Positions 32,646 to 42,003 of a stretch of DNA of 64,000 bases are shown here, in pieces. The DNA is from an uncultured Paracoccaceae bacterium (GTDB lineage Bacteria > Pseudomonadota > Alphaproteobacteria > Rhodobacterales > Rhodobacteraceae): NCBI GenBank assembly GCA_947489445.1, contig CANLDN010000013.1, positions 1-64,000 of the forward strand, read 5' to 3'. A program made the position numbers and the translations under genes. The notes under the pieces are model-generated. The model saw nothing but the letters and a program-made list of their open reading frames with translations. It was not told the DNA's origin and ran no database searches. Each line of letters begins with the position of its first letter. The stretch's first letter is position 1.

Positions 32646-33488
32646 TCACAATTCGAATTTAGGCACGCCGTAATGATACCCTTGCAGACAATCGACGCCG
32701 ATCTGTTTTAGAAACGCGGCCTCTTCTTCGGTTTCAACGCCATCAGCAATGGCGAACATTTCGAACTGATGGGCAACGGTAATCAGCGCCTCTGCAAGCA
32801 CCTGATTGTCCGGATCATTGCCAATGTTCTTGATGAAACTCTTGTCAATCTTCACCAGATCAAAGAAGAAATCTTTCAGGTGCCGAAATGCCGTCAGGCC
32901 GGCACCGAACCCATCCAATGCAAAAGCAACCCCCTTGGGCTGCATTTCAGCCATGAACCGGATGACGTTTTCATGCAGCATCATCGCTGAAGTCTCACTA
33001 ATTTCGAATATCAACCGGTCGCCCAGATTGGCCCGATCCATCAACCCACGATCAAGGATACGTCGCCATTCACCATCGCCAATCGACCGTGCCGATAGGT
33101 TCACTGAGAGCCTGAGCGATGGTTTTTGTTTCAACAGTCTCAGAGCAAGGTCCAGCGTGACGCAGTCAATCTGCCGACCCATCCCCGTTTCTTCCACAAG
33201 CGGCATGAAATGGGCCGCAGGGATGATCCGTCCGGCATCATCCATCAAGCGCACCAACCCCTCGTAAAACGCGATTTGCGGCGTTGTATCGGCGGTTACA
33301 ATGGGGTGGAACGCCAGCCGGGCCCGACCAGCCGCCAAGGCATCCCGCACCAGGTTCATCACATCCGCATCCCTGCTGGCCATCGCGTAATGCAATGGGT
33401 CCAAAAGGGCCTGATCGTCGATTTCAGCGCGGCTAAGCGTGGCGTTTTGCATCTGCGGGTTCCATAGTGTCCGCACAACATGGCCCAT
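32646..33488 (-). CDS. EAL-domain protein, probably catalytically degenerate
   Basis: 280 residues, a stand-alone EAL domain without GGDEF or sensory domain. The EAL signature is EGL (76-78), NLSARS (130-135) and KID (213-215) are kept. The metal-binding DDFG motif is LDGFGAG (second Asp replaced by Gly193) and AEGVET is ADGVET (Asp249). Loss of the second Asp usually abolishes cyclic-di-GMP phosphodiesterase activity, so a c-di-GMP-binding or protein-binding role is more likely. It lies 150 nt upstream of phaA on the same strand and is divergent from tag. Confidence 0.88.
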   Translation of the reverse strand: MGHVVRTLWNPQMQNATLSRAEIDDQALLDPLHYAMASRDADVMNLVRDALAAGRARLAFHPIVTADTTPQIAFYEGLVRLMDDAGRIIPAAHFMPLVEETGMGRQIDCVTLDLALRLLKQKPSLRLSVNLSARSIGDGEWRRILDRGLMDRANLGDRLIFEISETSAMMLHENVIRFMAEMQPKGVAFALDGFGAGLTAFRHLKDFFFDLVKIDKSFIKNIGNDPDNQVLAEALITVAHQFEMFAIADGVETEEEAAFLKQIGVDCLQGYHYGVPKFEL

Positions 33489-33518
33489 GGCCTGCTAATA
33501 ACTGATTAAGGGGCGCCA

Positions 33519-34103
33519 ATGGGTGAACGCTGCGGCTGGGCCGGACCTGAACAGATCTACATCGACTATCATGACACCGAATGGGGTGTGCCGGAATATG
33601 ACAGCCGGACGCTTTGGGAAAAGCTGATTTTGGATGGATTCCAAGCGGGGTTAAGCTGGATCACAATCCTGAAGAAACGCGAGAATTTCCGCGATGCCTT
33701 TGCAGGGTTTGACCCCAACGTGATTGCCGAATGGGGTGAAGATGATGTGATGCGTCTGTTGGCGAACCCGGGCATCATCCGGCATCGCGGCAAGATTGAA
33801 GCGACAATTGGAAATGCGCGCGCTTGGCAAGAAATTGAAGCCAAACAGGGCTTTGACCGGTTCTTGTGGGATTATGTCGATGGTGCACCGCTGCAAACCG
33901 AGGCTACAGATCGTGCGGAAATTCCAACCCAATCCTCATTGACCGTGCAGATATCAAAAGACCTGAAAAATGCCGGTTTCAAATTTTGCGGCCCGACAAT
34001 TGTTTATGCTTTCATGGAGGCAACGGGGCTATTCAACAACCACCTGATCGGTTGCCCACGCCATGCCGAATGCGCTGACCTTGCACGCTCACCAACGATT
34101 TAA
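33519..34103 (+). CDS. tag: DNA-3-methyladenine glycosylase I
   Basis: 194 residues. CGWAGPEQIYIDYHDTEWGVP at the N-terminus and NNHLIGCPRH at the C-terminus supply the Cys/His zinc ligands; LILDGFQAGLSWITILKKR is the HhH-superfamily core. It excises 3-methyladenine from alkylated DNA. Its last 15 nt overlap the converging moaE. Confidence 0.95.
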   Translation: MGERCGWAGPEQIYIDYHDTEWGVPEYDSRTLWEKLILDGFQAGLSWITILKKRENFRDAFAGFDPNVIAEWGEDDVMRLLANPGIIRHRGKIEATIGNARAWQEIEAKQGFDRFLWDYVDGAPLQTEATDRAEIPTQSSLTVQISKDLKNAGFKFCGPTIVYAFMEATGLFNNHLIGCPRHAECADLARSPTI

Positions 34104-34529
34104 TGCATCCTCGTCTTCATCTTTCGCTGCTACCCAATCAGACCCTTTGTCGGTGACTTCCTTTTTCCAGAAAGGTGCCCGCGACTTCAGGTAATCCATC
34201 AGGAAATCCGCCGATTCAAACGCGGCCGCCCTGTGCGCGGCAGCGGTCGCGACCATCATGATTGGCGCGCCGGGTTTTAATGGGCCGTGGCGATGAATAA
34301 CAAGCGCATCAGCTAGGTCCCAGCGCGTCATGGCCTGTTCCACGATCTTTGTGATCGCGGACTGGGTCATGCCGGGATAATGCTCGATCTGCATTTCTTG
34401 CAAGTCGCCGCCAGTATCGCGCACCACCCCGGTAAAGCTGACGACCGCGCCGATATCCGTGCGGCCTTGGGCAAAAGCATTCAGTTCGGCCCCTGCATCA
34501 AAAACTTCGGATTGCACGCGTACCTGCAT
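34089..34529 (-). CDS. moaE: Molybdopterin synthase catalytic subunit MoaE
   Basis: 146 residues. VSFTGVVRD, HYPGMTQSAI, HRHGPLKPGAPIMMVATAAAHRAAAF and the active-site Lys in APFWKKEV are diagnostic. With MoaD it inserts sulphur into precursor Z to make molybdopterin. ATG directly follows the moaD stop. Confidence 0.96.
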   Translation of the reverse strand: MQVRVQSEVFDAGAELNAFAQGRTDIGAVVSFTGVVRDTGGDLQEMQIEHYPGMTQSAITKIVEQAMTRWDLADALVIHRHGPLKPGAPIMMVATAAAHRAAAFESADFLMDYLKSRAPFWKKEVTDKGSDWVAAKDEDEDALNRW

Positions 34530-34775
34530 TCAACCGCCTGTCATCGGAGGAAAGAAGGCAACTTCGCGGACGCCAGTAAGGGGGGCATCAAAGTCAGCGA
34601 GTTCCTGATCCAACGCAACACGAAGCGCGCTGATATCGGCAAAGGCTGCGGCGTAGCGATCCTCCCGCGCCGTCAGCTCAGCAATCAGATCAGTGACGGT
34701 CGCGGCCTGTGTATCGACCGTTTCCTGCGGAATACCGATCCGTTCGCGGACCCACGCAAAATACATGACGTTCAT
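34530..34775 (-). CDS. moaD: Molybdopterin synthase sulphur carrier MoaD
   Basis: 81 residues from ATG 34775, sharing a base with the pgsA stop (TGATG). Ubiquitin-like fold; FAWVRERIGIPQ at the start and the essential C-terminal Gly-Gly (FFPPMTGG) that is adenylated and thiocarboxylated. Coupled to pgsA and moaE in the order pgsA-moaD-moaE. Confidence 0.95.
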   Translation of the reverse strand: MNVMYFAWVRERIGIPQETVDTQAATVTDLIAELTAREDRYAAAFADISALRVALDQELADFDAPLTGVREVAFFPPMTGG

Positions 34776-35449
34776 CAACCAACATCCTTAAGGTATGGCC
34801 GGGCCTTGCTAAAGTAATCCCAGCCAGTGATCAGGGTCAGCAAGGAAGCGATCCACAGCAGGACCACACCGCCCCACCAGCTGAACCACCAGCCTTGATA
34901 CTTCCACCACAATCCAAGCTCATCAGGGCCAGCCCCCGAAACTGCATCGATGAACATCGCTTCCGTCATGGCCAGTGATTGTGCTGCCAGATAATGTTCA
35001 AAGGCACCGTTTGAAAACAGGACAGCAATTGCAACCATTTGTGCAGTGGTTTTCCACTTGGCTATATTCGTGACTTTCAACGTGCCTGCGGTATCGCCGA
35101 GAAATTCGCGCAGGCCTGATACGAATACTTCGCGAAACATGATGGCCGTTGCAGGCAGGAGGATCCATGGGTCCAGCCCATCAAAACTCGCCAACGCCGT
35201 AATCATCAGCAAAGCAATGATCACCATCGCCTTGTCAGCGATCGGATCAAGCATCGCGCCTAGTTTGCTTTCCTGTTTCCAGGCGCGGGCAAGATAGCCA
35301 TCAAGGAAGTCGGTCAAGGCGGCCGAGACAAACAATACCAAGGCAAACCAGTCCGCCCATGGGCGGTTGAAGTAAAGAAACATGATCACCACACCGGGTG
35401 CCGCCAACAGGCGAAGAACGGTGAGGGTATTGGGTAGGTTCAATGTCAT
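34775..35449 (-). CDS. pgsA: CDP-diacylglycerol-glycerol-3-phosphate 3-phosphatidyltransferase
   Basis: 224 residues. The CDP-alcohol phosphotransferase motif is complete: DFLDGYLAR followed by GAMLDPIADK (D..DG..AR...G...D...D). Several membrane segments. It makes phosphatidylglycerophosphate, first step to phosphatidylglycerol and cardiolipin. A Trp-rich insertion (LWWKYQGWWFSWWGG) near residue 180 lengthens it relative to E. coli PgsA. Confidence 0.94.
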   Translation of the reverse strand: MTLNLPNTLTVLRLLAAPGVVIMFLYFNRPWADWFALVLFVSAALTDFLDGYLARAWKQESKLGAMLDPIADKAMVIIALLMITALASFDGLDPWILLPATAIMFREVFVSGLREFLGDTAGTLKVTNIAKWKTTAQMVAIAVLFSNGAFEHYLAAQSLAMTEAMFIDAVSGAGPDELGLWWKYQGWWFSWWGGVVLLWIASLLTLITGWDYFSKARPYLKDVG

Positions 35450-35493
35450 GCACTTGTTCTAGCGCGCTTGTCCGACACTGACCATATGTCAAG

Positions 35494-35970
35494 TCAGCCC
35501 GCATTGGCGGCTTCTATCCTGTCGGCAATATTATTGTTGAAATAAGACGGGTCTGCACTGACCTCTTCACCAAACCAGTCAGGCTTCGCGAATTCATCCG
35601 TCTCGGCAGACAGCTCAACCTCTGCGACATATAGATCAATTTGGGGGAACACATCCAGTTCTGCCACCAACCCCTTACCAAGCGGATAGAAGTAACGCTG
35701 CTTTTCAATCACTTGTCCGCACATGGTCAAAAGCAGGCGCTCCGCGTGATCCATGGGGATCGGATACTCAAACTCATCCCGTGATATATCGACAGTGACA
35801 CCCTTGATCGTCAGAAAGGCCGCATCGTTGCTGATGCGCACGCGCACCACCCCGGTAGGTCCCGACATGATATAACCTTGTCGGATATCGTCTGCCGGTG
35901 TGGCCAGAAGAGCCGTAACATCGGGATGCGTGCGGTCGACAAGAAATTTCCGCTCAATCTCTTTCGTCAT
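35494..35970 (-). CDS. CYTH-domain protein (class IV cyclase-like / triphosphatase)
   Basis: 158 residues from ATG 35970 (AGGAGC upstream). The EIERKFLV N-terminus is the ExExK signature of CYTH proteins, and VRVRISNDAAFLTIKG, EFEYPIP, and AELDVF are the other charged strands of the triphosphate tunnel. Likely inorganic triphosphatase or an undefined phosphoryl hydrolase. Downstream of uvrC by about 30 nt. Confidence 0.9.
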   Translation of the reverse strand: MTKEIERKFLVDRTHPDVTALLATPADDIRQGYIMSGPTGVVRVRISNDAAFLTIKGVTVDISRDEFEYPIPMDHAERLLLTMCGQVIEKQRYFYPLGKGLVAELDVFPQIDLYVAEVELSAETDEFAKPDWFGEEVSADPSYFNNNIADRIEAANAG

Positions 35971-36003
35971 CGCCTGCTCCTGATGCTGTTGTCTCATTCC
36001 CAA

Positions 36004-37872
36004 CTAACCATTCTCATGAAAGTAATCGTAGATCGTTTGGGCCATGTTAGCAGACACCCCATCGACCGCTTTGAGATCGGCAAGATTGGCCCTTGCGACC
36101 GCCTTGGCGGACCCGAAATGTGTCAGCAGCGCCCGTTTCCGGGTCGCCCCGACGCCCGGCACATCATCCAGGGGTGTCGCCCCGATTGCCTTGCTGCGCT
36201 TGGCGCGATGCGTGCCGATGGCAAAGCGGTGCACCTCGTCGCGCATCCGTTGAATGAAATAGAGCACCGGATCATTGTGGCGCAGCGCCATGACGGGTTT
36301 GCCGGTGCGGTGGAATTCCTCTTTCCCCGCATCGCGATCTTCACCCTTGGCCACGCCGACCATGGGGATATCGCTGACGCCCAGCGCGTCCATGATCTCG
36401 CGGACCGCGCTGACCTGCCCTGCCCCGCCGTCGATGAGCAACAGGTCGGGCCAAGTCCCGAGATTCCGCTCTGGGTCTTCTTTCAGCAAGCGCTGGAAGC
36501 GGCGGGTTAACACCTCTTTCATCATGCCGAAGTCATCGCCGGGGGTGAGGTTGGTGTCTTTGATGTTGAACTTGCGGTACTGGGTTTTGTCAAACCCATC
36601 CGGGCCAGCGACGACCATTGCCCCAACCGCATGCGCGCCTTGAATATGCGAGTTATCGTAAATCTCGATCCGCTGCGGGGTTTTCTCCAGTTCAAATGCA
36701 TCTGCCACACCCTTGAGCAGACGGGCCTGCGTGGCGGTTTCCGACATCTTGCGCGCCAGACTTTCACGCGCATTCCGCAGGGCGTTTTGCACCAACTCTG
36801 CCTTTTCGCCGCGCTGCGGGACCGTGATTTCGACCTTACGGTCCGCTTTCTCAGCAAGGGCCGCAGCCATCAGATCATCATTATCCAGACCATGTGACAG
36901 GATCAGCATCCGGGGTGGTTCGCGGTTGGAATAGAATTGGCCGACAAAGGCTTCCATCACCTCGCTCAGGTCCTCATCCCCGCTGATCCGGGGATAATAG
37001 TCGTGATTACCCCAGTTCTGATTGGCGCGGATAAAGAACACTTGCACACAAGCCTGACCACCATCGGTATGCAGCGCGATCACGTCCGCCTCTGCCGTGG
37101 ATTGCGGATTGATGCCTTGCGCCGATTGCACCTGGGTCAGCGCCTTGATCCGGTCGCGCAGGGCGGCCGCGCGTTCGAATTCCATCTCGGCGCTGGCGGA
37201 CTGCATCTGGCTCGCTAGCGCCTCTTGAATACCTTTGGTGCGCCCCTGCAGGAACTGTTCCGCGTCACGGACAGAGGCCGCATAATCCGCTTCGGAGATC
37301 AGCCCACAGCATGGGCCAGAGCAGCGTTTGATCTGGTATTGCAGGCACGGTCGCGTGCGGGTTTCGAAATCACTGTCGGAACAATTGCGTAACAGAAAAA
37401 CCCGTTGCAACTGATTGAGCGTACGATTGACTGCACTGACACCGGCAAAGGGACCGTAGTAGTTTCCGGCTTCTTTCTTGGCCCCGCGATGTTTCTTAAT
37501 TTGTGCGAATGGATGCCCCTTGGCGACCAGAATATTGGGAAAAGATTTATCGTCACGCAGCAGCACGTTATAGCGTGGTTTCAACTGCTTGATCAGGTTC
37601 TGCTCCAGCAGAAGTGCCTCGGTCTCTGTGCGCGTCGTGAGAAACATCATCGAGGCAGTCTCGCGGATCATCCGCTCTATCCGCGGCGAATGCTGGCCAG
37701 GGCGTGCATAGTTGCTGACTCTCGCCTTTAGATTGCGCGCCTTTCCAACATATAACACCCGACTTTCCGCATCCAGCATCCGATAGACACCCGGCGACGC
37801 ATCAAGTGTCCGCAGATACCCGTGAATTCGGTCATATCCTGTCGTGGGGGCTTCGGCTGGTTGATCTGTCAT
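36004..37872 (-). CDS. uvrC: Excinuclease ABC subunit C
   Basis: 622 residues from ATG 37872; the upstream in-frame extension is rejected. GIY-YIG nuclease at residues ~25-105 (SPGVYRML, VLYVGKARNLKARV), UvrB-interaction UVR motif near 200-235, RNase-H-like second nuclease (IEIYDNSHIQGAHAVGAMV), and tandem HhH at the end (DVPGVGATRKRALL). It makes the 3' and 5' incisions in nucleotide excision repair. The 285 nt upstream to 38157 are AT-rich, gene-free and should hold its promoter. Confidence 0.97.
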   Translation of the reverse strand: MTDQPAEAPTTGYDRIHGYLRTLDASPGVYRMLDAESRVLYVGKARNLKARVSNYARPGQHSPRIERMIRETASMMFLTTRTETEALLLEQNLIKQLKPRYNVLLRDDKSFPNILVAKGHPFAQIKKHRGAKKEAGNYYGPFAGVSAVNRTLNQLQRVFLLRNCSDSDFETRTRPCLQYQIKRCSGPCCGLISEADYAASVRDAEQFLQGRTKGIQEALASQMQSASAEMEFERAAALRDRIKALTQVQSAQGINPQSTAEADVIALHTDGGQACVQVFFIRANQNWGNHDYYPRISGDEDLSEVMEAFVGQFYSNREPPRMLILSHGLDNDDLMAAALAEKADRKVEITVPQRGEKAELVQNALRNARESLARKMSETATQARLLKGVADAFELEKTPQRIEIYDNSHIQGAHAVGAMVVAGPDGFDKTQYRKFNIKDTNLTPGDDFGMMKEVLTRRFQRLLKEDPERNLGTWPDLLLIDGGAGQVSAVREIMDALGVSDIPMVGVAKGEDRDAGKEEFHRTGKPVMALRHNDPVLYFIQRMRDEVHRFAIGTHRAKRSKAIGATPLDDVPGVGATRKRALLTHFGSAKAVARANLADLKAVDGVSANMAQTIYDYFHENG

Positions 37873-38157
37873 GTTCACGTGTCTGTGATTCTTTGATTGC
37901 TGCAATGGTAATGCACTGAGGACAAGAGAAAAGGCATCCACTGTTTCTGTGGATAACTCCGTGGATTAATCTTTCTGACCTAGAAATTTCCCTTGTTTTT
38001 GGCAGGCTTCGTCAGTTTGCCTAAAAAATAGGCAGTATTTCAACCTACTGTAATCATTAACTATTTTTCTTTACGACTGGTTAACGCATTGAAAAACCGG
38101 GCATTTGTAAAGAAACTATGAATGATTTGTGACGGAGTGCACAACTTCACCCAAGGA

Positions 38158-38934
38158 TCACTCAACCCCAAGGACATCCGGGGTTTCCCATGCAAGGTGT
38201 TGCCCCCCATCAACCGCAAGCATCTGACCCGTGACCGACTGCGCATCCAGAAAATATCCAAGGGCTGCAGTGATGTCGGCGGGGTTTGCGCCGCGCTTCA
38301 AAACGGTCGCAGCGCGCTGCCGATTGAAGTGTTCTTTGCTTTGACGATGCCCCTGCAACGTGGGTCCGGGGCCAATCCCGTTGACACGCACACGCGGAGC
38401 GAGCGCCTGGGCTGTCGTACGTGTCATCGCCCAAAGACCCATCTTGGCGATTGTGTAGCTCATGAACTCTGGCGTCAGCTTGTGAATGCGTTGGTCGAGC
38501 ATGTTGATGACAAGTGCCTGCGCCACCGGTTCGTTCATATCGTCGATCACCGGGTCAGGCGCTTGGGCGGCAAAATTCTGGGTCAGTACGAATGGCGCCC
38601 GCAGGTTGGATTCAAGATGCCTGTCCCAGCTTTCGCGTGTCGCGTTGGCAACATTATCATATTCAAAGATTGAAGCGTTATTGACTAAACAAGTTAACGG
38701 ACCGCCCAGCGCGTCGCTAGCACGACTGACCAACGCCTGTGTCGCGTGTTCATCCAGCAGATTGGCCTGAAGGGCCACGGCGGCGTGGCCCATTTCCTTC
38801 AATTGATGCACCGTATCCGCGGCCCCGTCAGCCGAACCTGCATAATGTACAGCCACGTCATAGCCACGGGTGCCCAGATACAGCGCCAAGGCCTGCCCCA
38901 AACGGGCACCGGCACCTGTCACGAGCGCCTTCAT
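38158..38934 (-). CDS. SDR oxidoreductase, FolM/pteridine-reductase-like
   Basis: 258 residues from ATG 38934. TGAGARLGQALALYLGTRGY has the Gly-x-Arg-Leu-Gly coenzyme loop of the PTR1/FolM branch (NADPH-preferring); NNASIFEYDN, the catalytic YTIAK (Tyr and Lys), and GIGPGPTLQG follow. Dihydromonapterin or dihydropteridine reduction is the family activity; substrate here inferred. It overlaps a 55-residue zinc-ribbon gene by 4 nt (ATGA) and is the third gene after sppA. Confidence 0.85.
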   Translation of the reverse strand: MKALVTGAGARLGQALALYLGTRGYDVAVHYAGSADGAADTVHQLKEMGHAAVALQANLLDEHATQALVSRASDALGGPLTCLVNNASIFEYDNVANATRESWDRHLESNLRAPFVLTQNFAAQAPDPVIDDMNEPVAQALVINMLDQRIHKLTPEFMSYTIAKMGLWAMTRTTAQALAPRVRVNGIGPGPTLQGHRQSKEHFNRQRAATVLKRGANPADITAALGYFLDAQSVTGQMLAVDGGQHLAWETPDVLGVE

Positions 38935-39098
38935 GGACGTCCCTTTTCGCATTGGCAGGGGCCTTTCCCGATCCGGAACCGTTGGCATTTCGGGCATTTG
39001 GCGTCGGCCATGCGTTTCTGTCCCGGAAACCGCCATTTGCCGAAAATGCCCAGCACGCCCATGAAAGCGAGGAACAGAAAGATGGCTTTTATGATCAC
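38931..39098 (-). CDS. 55-residue membrane-anchored zinc-ribbon protein
   Basis: Starts at GTG 39098, overlapping the sppA stop as GTGA, and ends at TGA 38933-38931, overlapping the SDR start as ATGA. Residues 3-20 are one hydrophobic helix (IKAIFLFLAFMGVLGIFG), then a basic stretch and four Cys in ADAKCPKCQRF and GPCQC (CxxC...CxC), a likely metal-binding ribbon facing the cytoplasm. The double coupling to neighbours is strong evidence that it is real. Function unknown. Confidence 0.8.
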   Translation of the reverse strand: MIIKAIFLFLAFMGVLGIFGKWRFPGQKRMADAKCPKCQRFRIGKGPCQCEKGRP

Positions 39099-39886
39099 AG
39101 GCCGAACCTTGCAAAGGCGGCGCGTTCTTCGATGCCGGCCACCGCATCATCCACGATCTGCGCACCAAAGCGGGACAGGATGGATTTCTTTTGGCCGTAG
39201 CGCCGGAATTGCACCTTGTCGCCAAAACGCTGCTTCATCACGGGGGCCAAATGGCCGATGCCGTCAGCTAGGCCTTCATCAATGCCTTTCTGCCCGATAA
39301 AGACCTCGCCTGTGAAAAGGTCAGGATTATCAGACAGTTTCTTGCCACGCCGTGATTTGACATAATCAATGAACGTGGCATGCAGATCGTCGAGCCAGCC
39401 CTTGAGCTTTTTCACATCTGCGGGTTTCTGCGGCTGGAAGGGATCGAGCAGGGATTTGGATTTGCCTGCCGTGTGAACACGTCGTTCAATACCGTAATTA
39501 CCAATCGCCTCATGCGCGCCAAAGCCTGAGCTGATCACGCCGATAGAACCTGTCAGCGAACAACCATCAATGAAAATCTCATCCGCTGCGCATGCCAGCC
39601 AGTAACCGCCAGACGCAGCGACGTCTTCGACAAATGCGAAAACGGGGATTTTCTTTTCGTCGGCCAGCCGTCGAATGCGTGCCGCAATCAGCGAGGATTG
39701 CACGGGCGATCCGCCGGGGCAGTTAATCTCAAGCGCGACCGCGGCGGGTTTGCCTTTGCTGAACGCCTTTTCAATGACAGGCGCAAGGCCCGGATTATCA
39801 AGACCGCGACCGCTATTCGCGATCGCCCCTTGCAACCTGATAACGGCAACAAAGGGCGGATTTTTTGTAAAGGGGATATATTTCAT
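39095..39886 (-). CDS. sppA: S49 family signal peptide peptidase (SppA/SohB-like)
   Basis: 263 residues, short single-domain form without an N-terminal anchor. The nucleophile lies in EDVAASGGYWLACAADEI (Ser), the SLTGSIGVISSG strand follows, and a Lys in TAGKSKSLLDPF is the candidate general base. It would degrade cleaved signal peptides or membrane-protein fragments. First gene of the sppA - zinc-ribbon - SDR group. Confidence 0.9.
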   Translation of the reverse strand: MKYIPFTKNPPFVAVIRLQGAIANSGRGLDNPGLAPVIEKAFSKGKPAAVALEINCPGGSPVQSSLIAARIRRLADEKKIPVFAFVEDVAASGGYWLACAADEIFIDGCSLTGSIGVISSGFGAHEAIGNYGIERRVHTAGKSKSLLDPFQPQKPADVKKLKGWLDDLHATFIDYVKSRRGKKLSDNPDLFTGEVFIGQKGIDEGLADGIGHLAPVMKQRFGDKVQFRRYGQKKSILSRFGAQIVDDAVAGIEERAAFARFGL

Positions 39887-39921
39887 ATGGCTTACCTAGG
39901 TCTTAACGGGGTGCGCACAAG

Positions 39922-40679
39922 TCATTGACGGATGCGCCAGCCGGTTTTGAATATCCACCAGATGAACGCCAGACAGGCGCCAGTGAAGAGTGTGATCGCC
40001 ATCAGTGAAACACCAATCGCCACATCGGCCGTACCAAAGAATGACCACCGGAACCCGCTGATCAGATAGACTACTGGATTAAAAAGCGTGATCGTTTGCC
40101 AAACCGGCGGCAGCATTGTGATGGAATAGAACGACCCGCCAAGGAAAACGAGCGGGGTGATCACCAGCAGCGGGATCAGTTGCAGCTGTTCAAAGTTGCC
40201 CGCCCAGATGCCGATGATGAAACCAAGCAGGGCAAAACTGACACAAGTGAGCGTGAGAAATGCGATCATGGCAAGTGGATGAGCGATGCTGATATCCACA
40301 AAGAAGAACGAGGTAATCAGGATGATGATCCCGATAAACATCGCCTTTGTGGCCGCCGCGCCCACGTAACCCATCACGATTTCAAGAAAGCTGACCGGGG
40401 CAGAGAGAAGTTCGTAGATCGTGCCGATGAATTTGGGGAAGTAGATGCCGAAGCTCGCGTTCGATGTCGCTTGCGTCATCACGGTCAGCATGATCAGACC
40501 GGGGACGATGAAAGCGCCATAGCTGGTGCCTTCGACCTCTTGCATCCGGCTGCCGATTGCGGTGCCGAAGACCACGAAATAGAGCGACGTGGACAGCACC
40601 GGCGAGATGAGCGACTGCGTGATCGTGCGGAAAAACCGCCGCATTTCAAAGATATAAATTGTGAGGACTGCGTTGAAGT

Positions 40680-40683
<4 letters not shown>
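39922..40683 (-). CDS. ABC-2 type exporter permease
   Basis: 253 residues with six membrane segments, of the NodJ/YadH type (MRRFFRTITQSLISPVLSTS near the start, GGSFYSITMLPPVWQ). Its start overlaps the ATPase stop by 4 nt. Together they form a two-gene ABC-2 exporter; substrate unknown, often a polysaccharide or lipid-like compound. Confidence 0.9.
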
Positions 40684-41606
<923 letters not shown>

Positions 41607-42003
41607 GGGACAACCTTTGACTGGGTTCTGCCGAACCTAGTGCGGGAATGCAGGAAGGGAAAGGTCTTAACGTGGGGTGCGGTTGCTTGCGATGCAGATG
41701 ACATTCTCAATGGTTAACAGGCCTTTTTTATCTGAAAACAAGGGGTTTGGCGCAATGCAGAACCTATGCAGAAACCATGTGCATACCATGCGCATGATCT
41801 GTGTGTTTTTGAACAGATTTGGCCGGGTTAAAGGACCGTGCGGTGGATGGCATTAACCTTTGGACCCGCCCCCGCAATCCGCAGCCCCGAAGAACCGGCA
41901 GCGGGACGGCGGGCAGGATGAAGGGACGCCAATCAATCTATTCGACCTTTCAAATCGTATAAGCTTAAGGTGAATTAGATTTTCACAAATCATGGGGTTT
42001 TTT
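41607..42003. other. Intergenic control region between ABC exporter and RND pump
   Basis: About 400 nt between divergent operons, no gene seen. It holds a partial direct repeat CATGTGCATAC / CATGCGCATGA (about 41777-41800) that might be a repressor site, a TTTTTT run and GC-rich stretches. No regulator gene is adjacent. Confidence 0.5.

Noticed and set aside
38158..39225. 355-residue reading of the SDR gene
   Set aside because: The extra N-terminus runs through the zinc-ribbon gene and the sppA end in another frame; the SDR starts at 38934.
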